A DNA stretch of 64,000 nt from Pempheris klunzingeri (taxonomy: Eukaryota > Chordata > Actinopteri > Acropomatiformes > Pempheridae). This document shows, piece by piece, positions 24,886-55,200 of this stretch (positions are counted from its first letter, which is position 1; every line of letters begins with the position of its first letter). The stretch spans positions 11,153,618 through 11,217,617 of the forward strand of contig NC_092013.1 in NCBI RefSeq assembly GCF_042242105.1, in the 5' to 3' direction. A program made the position numbers and the translations under genes. The notes beneath the pieces were generated by a model. That model was not told the DNA's origin, did no database searches, and was given only the letters and a program-made list of their open reading frames with translations.

Positions 24886-26255
24886 TTATAAACAGTTTTC
24901 AATGTTGGGGGCCAAGGCTCTTGTGGAAAGATTAGCTACTGGATGATATCCAGCAGCACCTTCCTGTCGCGGGCCATCCATAGGTGTGCTGTTTCTGGTA
25001 GAAGGATGTTTGGGCCCTTTCTGTCCTTTCTGAGTAGAAGTTGTTACCTTCAGGGGGTTGGCTGCTCTCAGGCCCTTGAGGGACTGATTGTGCTGATAAG
25101 TGTAGTAGCATTGTGTTTGACTGGTCTTACAGTCTGTCATGATGTGACAACCTGTAATGATTTCATCTTACCCATCTCCAAGCCTTCCCAACACATCCAT
25201 TGACTGTGTTTAGCATTGGAGGCAGTCTTCGCACCTCTTTCTATCTCGTCTTGTCGGTGCACCTCCTTGACCACCAATATCCTGCGCTCGGATATTGAAG
25301 CTTTGTGCCAAATTGGTTCGCTTACCAGCAGGTCAAAGCGTCCTCTTCCCTGCTGGACTTGCCGCATGATGTCTCTGTGCCTCAAAGCTGATGTGGTTTG
25401 CACTGTGTCGGATGGTGTCCATTACAAAGTTAATAGGGGCAGCACTGCTGATGGTCTGCTGATCTCCAGAGTCCCTCAATGCCATCTGGAGTCTTACTTT
25501 AACGCACTTTTTACAGACAAGTGAGAGGTTGTTCAAGGACTCCTTTACCATAGAGGCTGATTTGCTTAGACACTGTGGGACACCAAGTCATTTTTTCATG
25601 GATAAGGTAATGCGGGAGGAGTCCAAACTGTAGGCACCAGAGCTTCAGTTTTCCGGGCAGCAGGGTCTTGTTGATGTTTTCCAGACCACTGATTATGTCC
25701 TGTCTTAACTGCTGGACCTGCTCTTTGTCCTTGGGGATTGCACTGTACCATTGGCCCATTTATTGGCTACAGACACTGTTGGTATTGTCTTGTCACAGAT
25801 GCAGAACTTTGTGTCACCCTTAGTTATGGAGATGCTTTGACATTTGCTTGGCCCATTTGTTGTTCTTCTACACCTTACCAAGCATGGTTTACCGCTGTCA
25901 TGTCGTGATAGGTGGATGACGAAGCCCAGTCTTTTTTTTTCACCCCCCACTACCTGTCTTGAGACCCTGATGATGACTTCCATGGCCAATGTAAAGACTT
26001 GGGGTAAGATTGTGCAGCCTGCCATGCTGCCCACCTTCACCACCACTGCTATGTTGTGGTTGAAAAATTGAAGGATTCCCAGAGGAGTTCATGGGGAACT
26101 GAGGCATACTCATTGGCCAGGTCAAGGAAGATCACATGGCGGTCTCTTTTGTCCTTCTTGGCTGCTTGGATATGATACCAAATCATGCTTGTATCCTCCA
26201 AACAACGAAATAACCCCAAAGTCCCTGCTTTCTGTACAGATTTATCAACAAACAT
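24886..26255 (-). pseudogene. Dead R2-like non-LTR retrotransposon (LINE) fragment
   Basis: On the minus strand five or six overlapping frames reconstruct, in order, blocks of a fish LINE reverse transcriptase: VIFLDLANEYASVPHELLWE (about 26100), AGCTILPQVFTLAMEVIIR, then KLKLWCLQFGLLPHYL, GVLEQPL, SALRHRDI.RQVQQGRGRFD, and the C-terminal CKTSQTQ...HNQSLKGL. The order matches a teleost family usually described as type-1 element R2-like Pol. Reading-frame shifts and stops separate the blocks, and the place of the YMDD catalytic motif (near 25915-25935) no longer encodes a paired Asp. The 5' part of the ORF, UTRs and any polyA tail are missing. Confidence 0.82.
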
Positions 26256-27483
26256 GGTTCCTTCTATGCAGGTGGACAGCCTCTATGCTACTATGCTGAA
26301 AAATATTTTGCCCTTGATGTTCAGAGGTATTTACACCCACATGGTGTTTGTGAAATCAGTTCAAAGTGTGTCCCCCATGTTCATGGTAATGAGCATGAAC
26401 ATGTCACCCAGTGCAGCAGTGTGGCTCACTGATTGCTGGTCTTTTGCACAGAGGAATAAACTACATCAGTTACGCACAGTAAATACTTAAATACTGCTAC
26501 TCGATTAATTCATTGTTGGTTTTGGTCTTATTGTGGGATTTGTTGACAGTGATAAAAATGCAGAATGTCGGCATATCCTTCATTATTTAAAGAAATTCAA
26601 AGAAATATCAAGTAGTCAGTGGTCACCTATCACAGTTTCATTTGTCATAGGTGCTTCCAGGATTTGATACTCTGTTTGTGCTCAGTAATTTGTGTGTGAA
26701 CTCTTGACTCTTCTTTCCCATTAGCAGACCATTTTCCGTCTTCCCCCACCCAGAACCATTCTCTTTGTCAGCTGGAAATGTGATTTTAGGGAAGCCTGAC
26801 TCCCATTACTTTGCCTCCTCTTAGCCAGCCTTCAAGTCATTCCACTGGGGATCTCCAACCTGCTCAGCCAGGCTCAGGGCTGCATATACAGTAGATGACC
26901 TCCTCTCTTCAACACTTGCTATCGCCTGGGGGGATATTACCATATTAATGCTGCACTCCACTCCTGGGGCAAATGAGTGTCATAAAAAAAATCAGCCTGG
27001 ATAGCATCTTTCTCAAACCCCACCCATATCCCTCTTTCACTGCTACTTTTTTTCTGCTCTCTCGCATCTGCTATCTTTCTTGTATTTTTTTTTTCTCGGC
27101 CCCATCCACTCCTCCCATGCCTTCGCACAGTCTGGTTTGAAGTGTGTAAAAGGCTGGCAGGCTTTACGCTCTTGAATTAAAAAGGCCATCTGGTGAAGAG
27201 GGAAACAGAGATGGCTGCATAGGAGGAGAGTGGAAAAATGAGAGGCATAGTTTTTCTTTGAAGTTGATGTGTAGACAGAATCCTGGGTGGGATATTACAT
27301 CTTAAGTGTAAATATTACTCTAAGCATCTGTCATTTAAATATACATGCAGTATTTTGGGATTGCATTACAGTGGTGTGAGCTGCAACTATCTTATTACAT
27401 CTAGAATCTTCATGGGTTTGACAAAACTCACAGCCATACAATGTTGAAACCATTGTTATGCCTGCTAGACAAAGGCTGCACTT

Positions 27484-28080
27484 TCATTAAAGAAATTGTT
27501 TGACATTTTGGAAGACTGTTATTTGCTTTCTTGCACAGAGCAAAATGAAAGGATAGATACCACCCCCATGTCTGTAGCCTACAGCAAATATGAAGCTATT
27601 GTCAGCAGCAGGTTAGCTTAGCTTAGCATAAAGACTAGAAACAGAAGGGCTCTGTCGAAAGGTAACAAAATCGGCCTACTTCCTTTAAAAATCTAAAGCT
27701 CAAAAATTCACATATCATAATTTGGTAATTTAATCCTCACAGTAACCAAAGAGTAAAAACTATGTGTTGTGGTTTTACTGGGGTAACACAATGGACCATT
27801 TCTTGGCCAGGAGCAAAACTCCAGGAAGTCACTTAAATATTCAACACATAACCCCACTGGAAAATCACTTGTTATTATGGTTAAACAAACAAGTTATAAG
27901 TGTAAGGGAGCTTAAGGGGTGCTGGTAAGAGAATTTGTTACAGATTTATGACAGAACTGGAATAACTGTTTCAGCCTATTTCCAGGGTTTACACTAAACT
28001 AAGCTAAGCTAAACTAAGCTAAGATAAACTGAACTAAGATAAACTAAGCTAACATTTTAAGTTTGATTTTCAAAGGAAGT
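27484..28080. repeat. Teleost interspersed repeat (ttagcttagcataaagact family)
   Basis: Begins attaaagaaattgtttgaca, contains caggttagcttagcttagca and taaagacta, then ggtaacaaaatcggcctac and atttcttggccaggagcaa. These blocks in this order define a high-copy fish element I recognise. The right part (27993-28052) has degenerated into tandem aagctaaact/aagataaact units. Confidence 0.75.
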
Positions 28081-28724
28081 GTCTAAAAGTAAGGATAAAC
28101 TAGTACATATGAATTGTTTTGGCCTAAAAAGTTAATAAGCATTCTTCCTAACACTGTGCATGTAGAAATTGCCAACCATTACTGCTTGTGGCTTTATAAT
28201 GAAAGAATATTTAAAGGCTTTCCAAAAGAAATGTCTATGCCACCGTAATAGGCTGGATATTGGAGTTTAGTGAACAAAGACAGAAAGAAAAATGGAGTCC
28301 ACTGATGAGATGGAGGCCTCCTGTGGGAATGCTAGATAGGGGAGAAGACTGACAATGTGTCAGCCAGAAATCCTTTTGTCACCATTCTCTCTTGAGGCTG
28401 TGTGCTTAAGTGCTTTACCAGTGTTATTGCCGCCATTTTTTTCTCGGCATAATTCTATTCAAAATAAACACATTTAGGCAGCTTACAGCCCAGACTGGTA
28501 GTCTTTTTTTGCCATTTGGGCATTTATGACTTGTACCACAATGTTTCACATGCTGCAGAACCACAGTTGAGCCCCAAACATTGAAACGTTTTTGTTATAC
28601 ACAATTGTATTCCTTTGCTTGCCTGCAAGTTTGTATGCGAGGGAAGTAGTGACTTGGCCCAAATGCGCAGGCTCTTGCAATGGTCATTCACTTGTTGACA
28701 AGCTGCTGAGGGATCAAATGGGAA

Positions 28725-28769
28725 GTCCTTTTTCTTCCACACATTTGTTTTGTGTGGAAGAAAAAGGAC
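28725..28769. repeat. Perfect inverted repeat, 19-bp arms, 7-base loop
   Basis: Arms 28725-28743 and 28751-28769 are exact reverse complements around tttgttt. Confidence 0.95.
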
Positions 28770-29759
28770 CTATTAAGTCTCGCTGACGGTTCATCAAATG
28801 TAATGCAACATGTCACATCTTATTTCATGTTGAAAGACTGCAGTGTTTGCACCAGAAGCATCTTAAAGGTGGTAATTCTTTATCCAACGACTACCGAACA
28901 AATAAGAATACTAACACGAAGATAAGATATTAAAGCGATGTCTTATCACATTAGTGGTTTGGAATAAAGGCTTGTATCATTTAGCAATTGTTTTGGTCAG
29001 GATGTGTTTAAAAGGCAGAACATGAATAAGCTCTGACTGGAGTCGGATCAGTTTGGTCAGTTCACAGTACAGGCTCCCCAGTTCTCCCACAGGACCGGTC
29101 TGACCATGAACCGTGCATGGTGAGACTGGCCCACTTGTCCAAGTCTGTCCTCCACTTCCTCTTCACCCTCTCCATCTAGTGGCAAGTTTCCATGGAAACA
29201 ACAGGGAGAGATAGGATATAGAGAGAGAAAGACAGAGAACCCCCCCCCACCCACCCAAAATGTATTGTGCAGTCTGACCTCTGTCGAAAGCTATGTATTG
29301 TTTAAAATAGGGAAGTCAGCTGTTTGAAACAGAAAGAGGGATATTTAAGTATCAATATCCTCAGGCTCTGGTGTCATAATCTCTCATCAATACAGTTAAT
29401 TACTGCTTGTCAGCCTGCTTGACTTGTTGAGACAGTGGATATGAGACGGATCATTCTGGCTCAATAATTTACTCTAATAAACTTCTCCCACACTCAACAC
29501 TCTGCTTAATTAGCTTCTGGGATTTGTGGGGACTGACATCAGGACTGAGAAATAACCCTGCATCTCCTCTGTTGCAAATCCATACAGGAACTCTGGCAGC
29601 TTACATGGGTGTGTCATTAAATTGGATGTGTGTCAGTAGTATTGATGCCAGATATGTGACAAATTTGAGTAACCAGAAAAAGCTCATTTTATTCATTATA
29701 CTGATCTATAATTTTACTGTTTATGGCTTTTAATGGCTTTCATATAGTAGAAGGAAAAC

Positions 29760-29835
29760 ATTCTACAATTTATCAAACTATTCCTTTAAATGGACAACTG
29801 GTTTGACATTGGGAAATGCACTATTCCTTTAACGG
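29760..29835. repeat. Remnant of teleost interspersed repeat ends
   Basis: Two copies of the ctattcctttaa end motif flank a tttgacattgggaaatgcac segment, as in the ends of the element family at 27484. Confidence 0.45.
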
Positions 29836-31228
29836 ATTACAGTACTGGCAAATAGATTTTCTGCTCCTAAAAGAATAGATTAATTGCTCCTAAAAGTACA
29901 ATCTGATGTCAACTGTATTTTGCTGTATTTTGAAGCACAGAATTTGCACTATTTTTTTTTCTTTTACCTCCAAGGAATCCATTTTGTAGCTGACTGTAAG
30001 CTCTGACCTGGCAGATCAATTGTGCATTATTATTTGTTTAAATTAACTCACACAGTGAATGCCTTTATAATTCAAGGCCAGCGCTGAACTCTGCAGTGCT
30101 TTTCCAAACCCCAAATGCACTGTTTGTCTCAGTATGAGTCACATTTGTTTTGCGAACATGTATTTATTTATTTATTTTAACTGGCAATGAGAAATGCTCA
30201 CATTATTTTGGAGTTGCATCTGCCTTTGTGCTGAAAATGCACAATACACCACATTACAGAAAGCTGAACAAATGAAAAAGTTTATGTAGCTCCACATAAA
30301 ATCACGCTAATTCAATCTGTTGGCAACAGAATGAATTTGTATGCTTGAAATAGATTTCAATACTTGATCTCATTTCATTTGTGTGTGGATTTTTGCTTTT
30401 GTTGTATTTTTTTTGAGTTCTTAATGTGATTTGACAAAACGTTCCTTGGGGCCACGATTTGTTCTGTGGACTTTCGGTGTACAGGAGCATGTGCACATGT
30501 GATTATAAAAGAGTTGTACAATCTGCCTTCGAAGGAATGTAAATTTGAGATCAGACAGACACAGAAAACGAAGGAGAAAAGGAGTTTCAAAATAACACGC
30601 ACTCTGAATGAAACCTCTCCTCTCACAATGAATCTTTGACCATGTGTGTCTAGAAAACACAAGAAAACCATTTGGAGGTTGTTTGTATTGTCCTCAGTGA
30701 ACTCTGTTCTGATGGTCTGATGGTGAACTCGAGCTTCTGCCAACATTTTATCAGTTGATTATTTCCAGTACTATATAACCTCTCCAATATCCCCTCTGCA
30801 TAACAGAAACAGCACAAAGGGTAATTGTCCTTGCATTGCCTGTAAACCAAATGGAAGTGTCGTGTCAAATTAGACTCGTCTTGTTGATTAGTTTACTCCT
30901 ACTGCATAGTAGCATGTGTGGTGGCTGCTAGTAATGAACCGTCTTTATGTTTGCTGTCCTGCATATCACATCTATCATCACTAAGCATCAAATGATACAA
31001 ATATTTACTCACTTGTGCAGATGTCAAATATCGCCATGGGACGAGTCAGTCCCTGGCAGACACAATGTGCGTGAGACAAAGGGATCATTGTGCTCCAGCT
31101 CAAAGGCTGTGACTGAGTTTCTCTCTGTTTGATCTGCAGGCTGTAATCTACAAAAACTCTGAAGAAGAGAAGGACGAAGAGGATGGCACTGATGCTGTAA
31201 ATGGCCTCTGTCAGAATAAAAACACTGA

Positions 31229-49744
<18,516 letters not shown>

Positions 49745-49937
49745 AGATTAGCAGAGTTCCTTTGCCAAGCATTGTAAACAGAGTTATATAATCACTAGTC
49801 CTGAATCAGGTGTCTCAGATATTAAAGAGGTCATACAGACGATCGTCCTGACTTTGTTGTCCTCAAAGTGCTGTGAGTACAATGTCCCAATTATTTTATT
49901 TTGTTCTTTGACTCGTAGCGATTTTAAATGAGATGCC

Positions 49938-49943
49938 AATAAA
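49938..49943 (+). terminator. grm2: Proximal polyadenylation signal of grm2
   Basis: AATAAA about 200 bases after the grm2 stop (gccaataaagtc). It would give a very short 3' UTR; a second signal follows at 50088. Confidence 0.45.
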
Positions 49944-50087
49944 GTCGCATATAGCCCTTGTTTTTATTGAAGATTCTACTTGCAACAATGGAGTAAATTA
50001 TAGTAAATCTGTTAAATGTAATATATACAAGACGTTTTTAATGTAGAATTTTGGTGAACGAGTTTGTGCTTTCTTGTAATTTATGTA

Positions 50088-50093
50088 AATAAA
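50088..50093 (+). terminator. grm2: Distal polyadenylation signal of grm2
   Basis: AATAAA in gtaaataaaatgtg with a T-rich tract just after it, about 350 bases past the stop. It looks like the better of the two candidates because of the downstream T/GT-rich sequence. Confidence 0.5.
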
Positions 50094-50284
50094 ATGTGTT
50101 TTTTATTAATACCAAAATGACTTAAAGCCTGATGGTTTCTTTGCACATCATCCTGATGGATATTCAGATGACAGTATATGCAAAAATGATAGAATAAACC
50201 TTGTAGTGTTCGAAACAACCATGTTGTTATGCGTCATTTACACCATTTCCTATGGCTAAATATCAATAATATGCTACGTTAACT

Positions 50285-50485
50285 GCACATATATAGCACT
50301 TTTCAACCTAATAGGACAAAGCAATTCACACTTTTTTTTTTATTTCCTCTCTCGTTCACCCATTCACACCATGCATACACTTATGGTGCAGTGTAAGTCG
50401 CTGGCCTGACCATGAGCATTTTCGGTTCATCGTCTTGCTCGAGGACGTGGACAGAAGGAGCTGGGGATTGAACCATCGACCTTGA
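50285..50485. repeat. Teleost interspersed repeat fragment
   Basis: The stretch begins catatatagcacttttcaa, passes through cacccattcacacca, and ends ggacagaaggagctggggat then tgaacc. This wording matches a short interspersed element I recognise as very common in percomorph genomes. Family name is not assigned; borders are approximate. Confidence 0.65.
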
Positions 50486-51111
50486 GCCACAGCCCTAAAA
50501 AAACCAACCAAGTATAAAGTTATGACTTATGTGGCAGAAGTGCAATGCAGATGGTCAAACTCACTGGCTATTTAAAATATATGATGATGTTAATGCAAAT
50601 GATGTTTGGACTCGGTCTGGGTTTGAAATCTGGGCTGTCTAATATTTATCAGCCTCAACCTACACCATCTGCCTGGACCAGGCAGACTTTACATGAAATT
50701 ACCAGCACAAATATCATCATCTGCTGATATGGGATAAAATCCACCAAAGCTCTCCTAATAACACACACATCAGTCAGTACCCCTGAGTACATGAGCTACA
50801 CGCTGTGGAAAACAGACCCACACAGTATCTGTGATTTAACACTGCCATCTTGTGTCTGAAGTGTTGATCTTGCACATTGCAACATGTAGTCAGCCCACAG
50901 GCTTGCTCTAAATAGAGTATTTGCATATGGAGGAAGTAGACAGATAAAGGAAGCACTGTCTTACATTATCAGATCTGCTCAGTGGCCATCATCAAATTAC
51001 TGTTATTACATAAACCAGGTACAGCACACACTGCAGCAACTATGAGCTAAATATTTAGAGACATAATTATGAGAAGATATTTTCTTCAGGAGATGCTTTT
51101 GACTAACAAGC

Positions 51112-51117
51112 TTTATT
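51112..51117 (-). terminator. Minus-strand AATAAA overlapping a stop codon
   Basis: On the minus strand the open frame from 51220 ends GTT GAA TAA, and that TAA is part of AATAAA. If the candidate minus-strand gene is real, its stop and polyadenylation signal overlap. Confidence 0.3.
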
Positions 51118-51129
51118 CAACAGTATTAC

Positions 51130-51220
51130 CTGGGCGTGGGTATGGCAGGGCCGATGGCAGCAGTCCTGGTAAAGAGTCATCCACATCAGACAAATCCACA
51201 GAGTATCTAATTAACATTTC
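51130..51220 (-). CDS. Candidate exon of an unrecognised gene divergent from parp3
   Basis: On the minus strand an acceptor tccctttta-g is followed by an open segment reading EMLIRYSVDLSDVDDS then LPGLLPSALPYPRP. It either ends at the donor-like site CAG|GTAATA at 51130 or reads five codons further (GNTVE) to a TAA lying inside AATAAA at 51112-51117. It joins in phase 0 to the candidate exon at 51675-51809. I do not recognise the protein. The start of the gene is not found. It could also be chance or a decayed gene. Confidence 0.33.
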
Positions 51221-51674
51221 CTAAAAGGGAGAAATCAATGTCATGATCAAACACAGGAGACTTTAATGGAAACTGTTGCCAACACCACTGTATTACTAAC
51301 AATTGTGAATTTCACAGAGAAAAGCTACACAAAAGGTTTATTATTAGAGGTGAGGCGTCACTTAGGGGGCTTAGTGTTAGGTATGCTGCAACTGGTGGTA
51401 GTGATATGAAAGTAGAAAGAAAAAGATTTAGGTTATGGAATATTTTTCCCTTTTGGGAATAAACATACTCATACATACATTACACTAGGTGGGAAGAATG
51501 ACTAAAAGTGAAATGTGGAGCCCCTTAAACATAATAAAGTTGTTATTTTAATGTCTTAAATGGAAAACAAAATTTTCTCTCATCTTCTGATACTTACTTT
51601 CTGATTCTTTTATGTTGAATAAAATAATACAGCGTCTTTGGACTGAATTAATAATAAAAAGTTACCTAGCTAAC

Positions 51675-51809
51675 CTCTGCAGACTCTGTGGACTCCACCC
51701 AGCGGCAGCAAGAAGGGGAAAACAGGGAATTACAGTCGAGCTCCGCCTCTTCCTCATACTGTAAAGTGAATGTTAACTTCCTGGAAATCAGTGTGTGCCA
51801 GAGAGCTGC
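51675..51809 (-). CDS. Candidate upstream exon of the same unrecognised minus-strand gene
   Basis: Read on the minus strand, 45 codons are open from an acceptor-like ctgtag at 51810-51812 (an in-frame TAG if not spliced) down to GCAGAG|GTTAGC at 51675. The translation includes LISRKLTFTLQYEEEAE, then LDCNSLF and CCRWVESTESAE, which has ordinary soluble-protein composition. A second acceptor (actttacag) at 51759-51760 would shorten it to 28 codons in the same phase. The donor GTTAGC is weak. The same DNA also reads as an open, splice-flanked segment on the + strand (51682-51912), which may be 5' UTR of parp3; only one reading need be real. Confidence 0.3.
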
Positions 51810-51912
51810 CTACAGCCAGCCCGGTGACAGCCCCAGCAGCGAGGACACCCTGTCCGTCTGTCCGCCTGCTCTCCTCTGTCACCAGCCCGACGGGCGCTGC
51901 ACAAAGTATAAA
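51682..51912 (+). promoter_or_regulatory. parp3: Candidate parp3 upstream promoter / 5' UTR region
   Basis: This GC-richer block (cgagctccgcctcttcc, gcgaggacaccc, cccgacgggcgctgc) lies 0.34 kb before the parp3 coding start and ends in a good donor, aaag|gtgagc (gt at 51913). An acceptor-like cttcag at 52224-52229 precedes the start exon. I infer a 5' UTR exon or proximal promoter, possibly shared with a minus-strand transcript. No TATA box with convincing spacing was seen. Confidence 0.35.
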
Positions 51913-52246
51913 GGTGAGCTGCCAGCTGAGGGACATTCAGGTCTTGTGACAAACCCGAGAGGATGGAGGCTCTGCGGCGGCCTTGTTCCTAAACACCTAA
52001 AAACTACTGCTGCATAATGGTGTAGTGCTATTAGTTATGGCAGAGTACAGTAGCCTGGTAGTGGTTTGTACTTACTCAGTTAGTACATGCATTAGGAGAG
52101 GGGTGTCAGTCATTTGTTTTGATGAGCGGGCAGTGAGTGTGTGTGTGTGAGCTGGTCAGTGCAGACATGTCTGAGCTTGTCCAGGGGTCCTGTCCTGATC
52201 ACAGATACACTGTTCAAGTCTCTCTTCAGGGTGCCCAGCCAGGATC

Positions 52247-55200
52247 ATGCCACCAAAGAGAAGAGCTGCCTCTGTCGCCAAGGCAGGTGGCAAGAAGGCG
52301 AAAGAGGAGACACCGAAGCTCAAGGATGCCTTCACCTCTACGAAAGAGGCCCTCCTGGCTGCAGGGCCACAGGTAAAAGGCAACAGGAAGGTGGATGAGC
52401 ACTGCGAGCTGTCAAGCTCTGGAGAGGTAAGAAAGATGTTTAATTAATGATACTATCCTCACAGTATTCACATTAGTGCAGTTGACTGGATTTCATGCAA
52501 TCATTTTTACTTTTTGTTCTGTTTTGTCCCCACCAGGTACATGAGGACTATGACTGCATGCTCAATCAGACAGACATTGGACATAACAATAATAAGTTTT
52601 ATGTCATTCAAGTTATTAAAGAAAACAACAAGTATTATTCGTGGAACAGATGGGGCAGAGTGGTGAGTTTGTCAACAGATGTCTATTAACTACATTATTC
52701 TAAATACAAGTCAATACTGAACTGAAAAAAAAAGCATCCATTTGCATCATTTTTATTGTGTTGTATTGTATGTATATGGAGGAACTTGGTGAGACAAATC
52801 AGTCTCAGTGGTTTGCTAATGAATATATTAATCATCTTAATTAATGGCATCATTAGCATGTTGTTTAATATACTGTGATGATAACGTCTGGCTTCTGACA
52901 GCGCGTACGGCTCCTGTTGGTGTGTTTCATTCTGTTATATAAAGCGAATTGCCCCTGATTGCCTCATCTCCGATCTAAATTCAGGGGGAAGTGGGACAAT
53001 CGAAACTTAATGATTTTGATAAGCCTGAGAAAGCCATCAAGGACTTTGAGAAAAAGTTTAAGGACAAGACAAAGAACAACTGGAGCGACCGGTTGAATTT
53101 TGTGTCTCACTCTGGGAAGTACACCCTCATCGACGTGGACAGAGAGCAGGATGCTGAGGTCAAGGTAACGCAGATTTCTACTTCACTGGGATAAGGAGCA
53201 TTAAATATGAAACCGCAAATCTCATAGAATCAATCACCACTATCCACTACAGACTTCATCAAATATGTTGGAGGCTTTTCAAGTATTTTAAACCTTTAAA
53301 TGTAAATATCAGCCTTAGCAAAATCTCACTGGCTGTACTTTTTGATATTGCAGGTGGACAGTGTTGATGGAAGTACAGTCAAAGTCACTAAAAATGTCCT
53401 ATCCTGCACCCTTGACGTTGCTACACAGAACCTCATCAAGCGAATTTTCAGCAATGACATGTTCAAGGAGGCGATGGAATGCATGAAACTTGGTGGGTGT
53501 GTCTCTGTTTACCAACCGTTTACAGCAGACCAGTTTGTGCAGTCTGCAAAAGTTCAATGTGCATTCATTTCTGTTCTGTAACATGCCTGTTGGGCTACAG
53601 TGCTTGTTCTAAATGTTGATGCCAAATTGGGTGCTAATGTGAAAGTCCCTGTGCACTCTTTGTATATTTAGCTTGACTGGAAATTTGGAGATCAAATAGT
53701 GCAGAATTTGACTTGTAAATGATTGACCAAAGGGTGAAGTCTACATTTACACAATTTACCTATTATCTCAGCATTTTAAATGTATCTGATCAGCGTCTGG
53801 GGCTTTGCTAATAAGATCATTGTTGTAACATGTTTAATATGCTTCTTTGTGATTTGAAAGTAATTGAAATAACAATGTGCACCTTAAAATAGGCAAAATA
53901 CACTGTGTAAGATACCTTTTCATAGCAAAAACAAACATACTATAAGTAGGCCAGTTGGGATTTATGGTTGTTTGTGTCTGTGTTATACAGACATCAAGAA
54001 GATGCCTTTAGGCAAACTCAGTAAAATGCAGATTGCAAAGGGATTTCAAGTGTTGGAGGAAATTGAGGCAGCCATAAACAAAAAAAGTGGAAGCGCACGT
54101 CTGGAAGAGCTTTCCTCAAAGTTCTTCACTACAATCCCACACAATTTTGGCCGGACCAGACCACCAATTATCAACAACAAAGAGATTGTGGAGGAGAAGA
54201 AAGAGATGCTTATGGTGAGTATTTTTTTTAAAGATCATATATTGGAATTAGCTGTCTTTTTTACGTTTTCTCAGTCCTAAAATGACTCTTCTTTTACATG
54301 CTCTGTAAAGGTGCTGGCTGACATTGAGCTTGCCCAGACTCTGAAGTCAGAGACTGAAAAGGCTCAGGAAGAGATGATAGAAACAGTTCCCCACCCTCTT
54401 GACCAGGACTACAATTCTCTCAAATGCAGGTTCAGTCTAATGGAAAAGAAAGATTCAACATTCAAGGTAATAAGGTTCAGTAAATACAAAGCGCTTGTAC
54501 TGTGATGACTGATCTCAGATCATCTTCCATTCATGACCTCTTGTCCACCAATACTAACTTTTTTTTCTCGTTTAAAGATCATAGAAAAATACCTGAAGTT
54601 GACTGGATGTAATTATCGTATACCAAAGATTGTCAACATTTGGGAAATTGATCGAGAGATGGAGGTAGGACCTAAACTACAGTCAGTCTCGTTTTATGTG
54701 ATACAGAAGACTGAAGTGCTGTGACCTAACACATACGTTGCACATTAAAGGGAGATCGGTTTAGCGAGAATGACAGTCTGGAGAACCGCCGTCTCCTGTG
54801 GCATGGTACCAACATAGCGGTGGTGGCAGCTATCCTGAAGAGCGGTCTGAGGATAATGCCCCATTCAGGAGGCCGTGTTGGTCGCGGCATCTATTTTGCA
54901 TCCGAAAACGCGAAGTCTGCTGGTTACGGTGAGGCTGAGTGAAGAGACTGGGATTGAATGATGACACTGATTGCAAACTCGAAGACATTATAATCATTAT
55001 AGTCTAACTTTTGTGCTATGAATTTTTAGTACGCACCTCCAAAGATACTGGAGTGATGTTTTTGAGTGAGGTAGCCCTCGGCAAAGAATATACCATCACC
55101 AAAGATGACTCTTCCTTAAAGAAGGCCCCTGCAGGCTATGATAGTGTGGTGGCTCGAGGATCAGTGGAACCAGGTACAATATTTCTGCCTCAGTCAATAT

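Larger units (their letters stand above)
18944..31139. other. Probable 5' UTR intron of grm2, or spacer
   Basis: No coding exon was recognised. Contents: poly-T at 19088-19111, a CAC trinucleotide run at 19293-19316, an A-rich run near 19455-19480, an R2-like LINE fragment (24886-26255, minus strand), teleost repeats at 27484-28080 and 29760-29835, and a perfect 19-bp-arm hairpin at 28725-28769. The rest appears to be unique AT-rich sequence. Confidence 0.5.

Noticed and set aside
25844..26490. Plus-strand open frames of 75-101 codons over the LINE
   Set aside because: They are the antisense of the decayed minus-strand reverse transcriptase.
51682..51912. Plus-strand segment as a coding exon upstream of parp3
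   Set aside because: The parp3 N-terminus is complete from 52247 and matches family length; this block is more likely leader or promoter, or a minus-strand exon.
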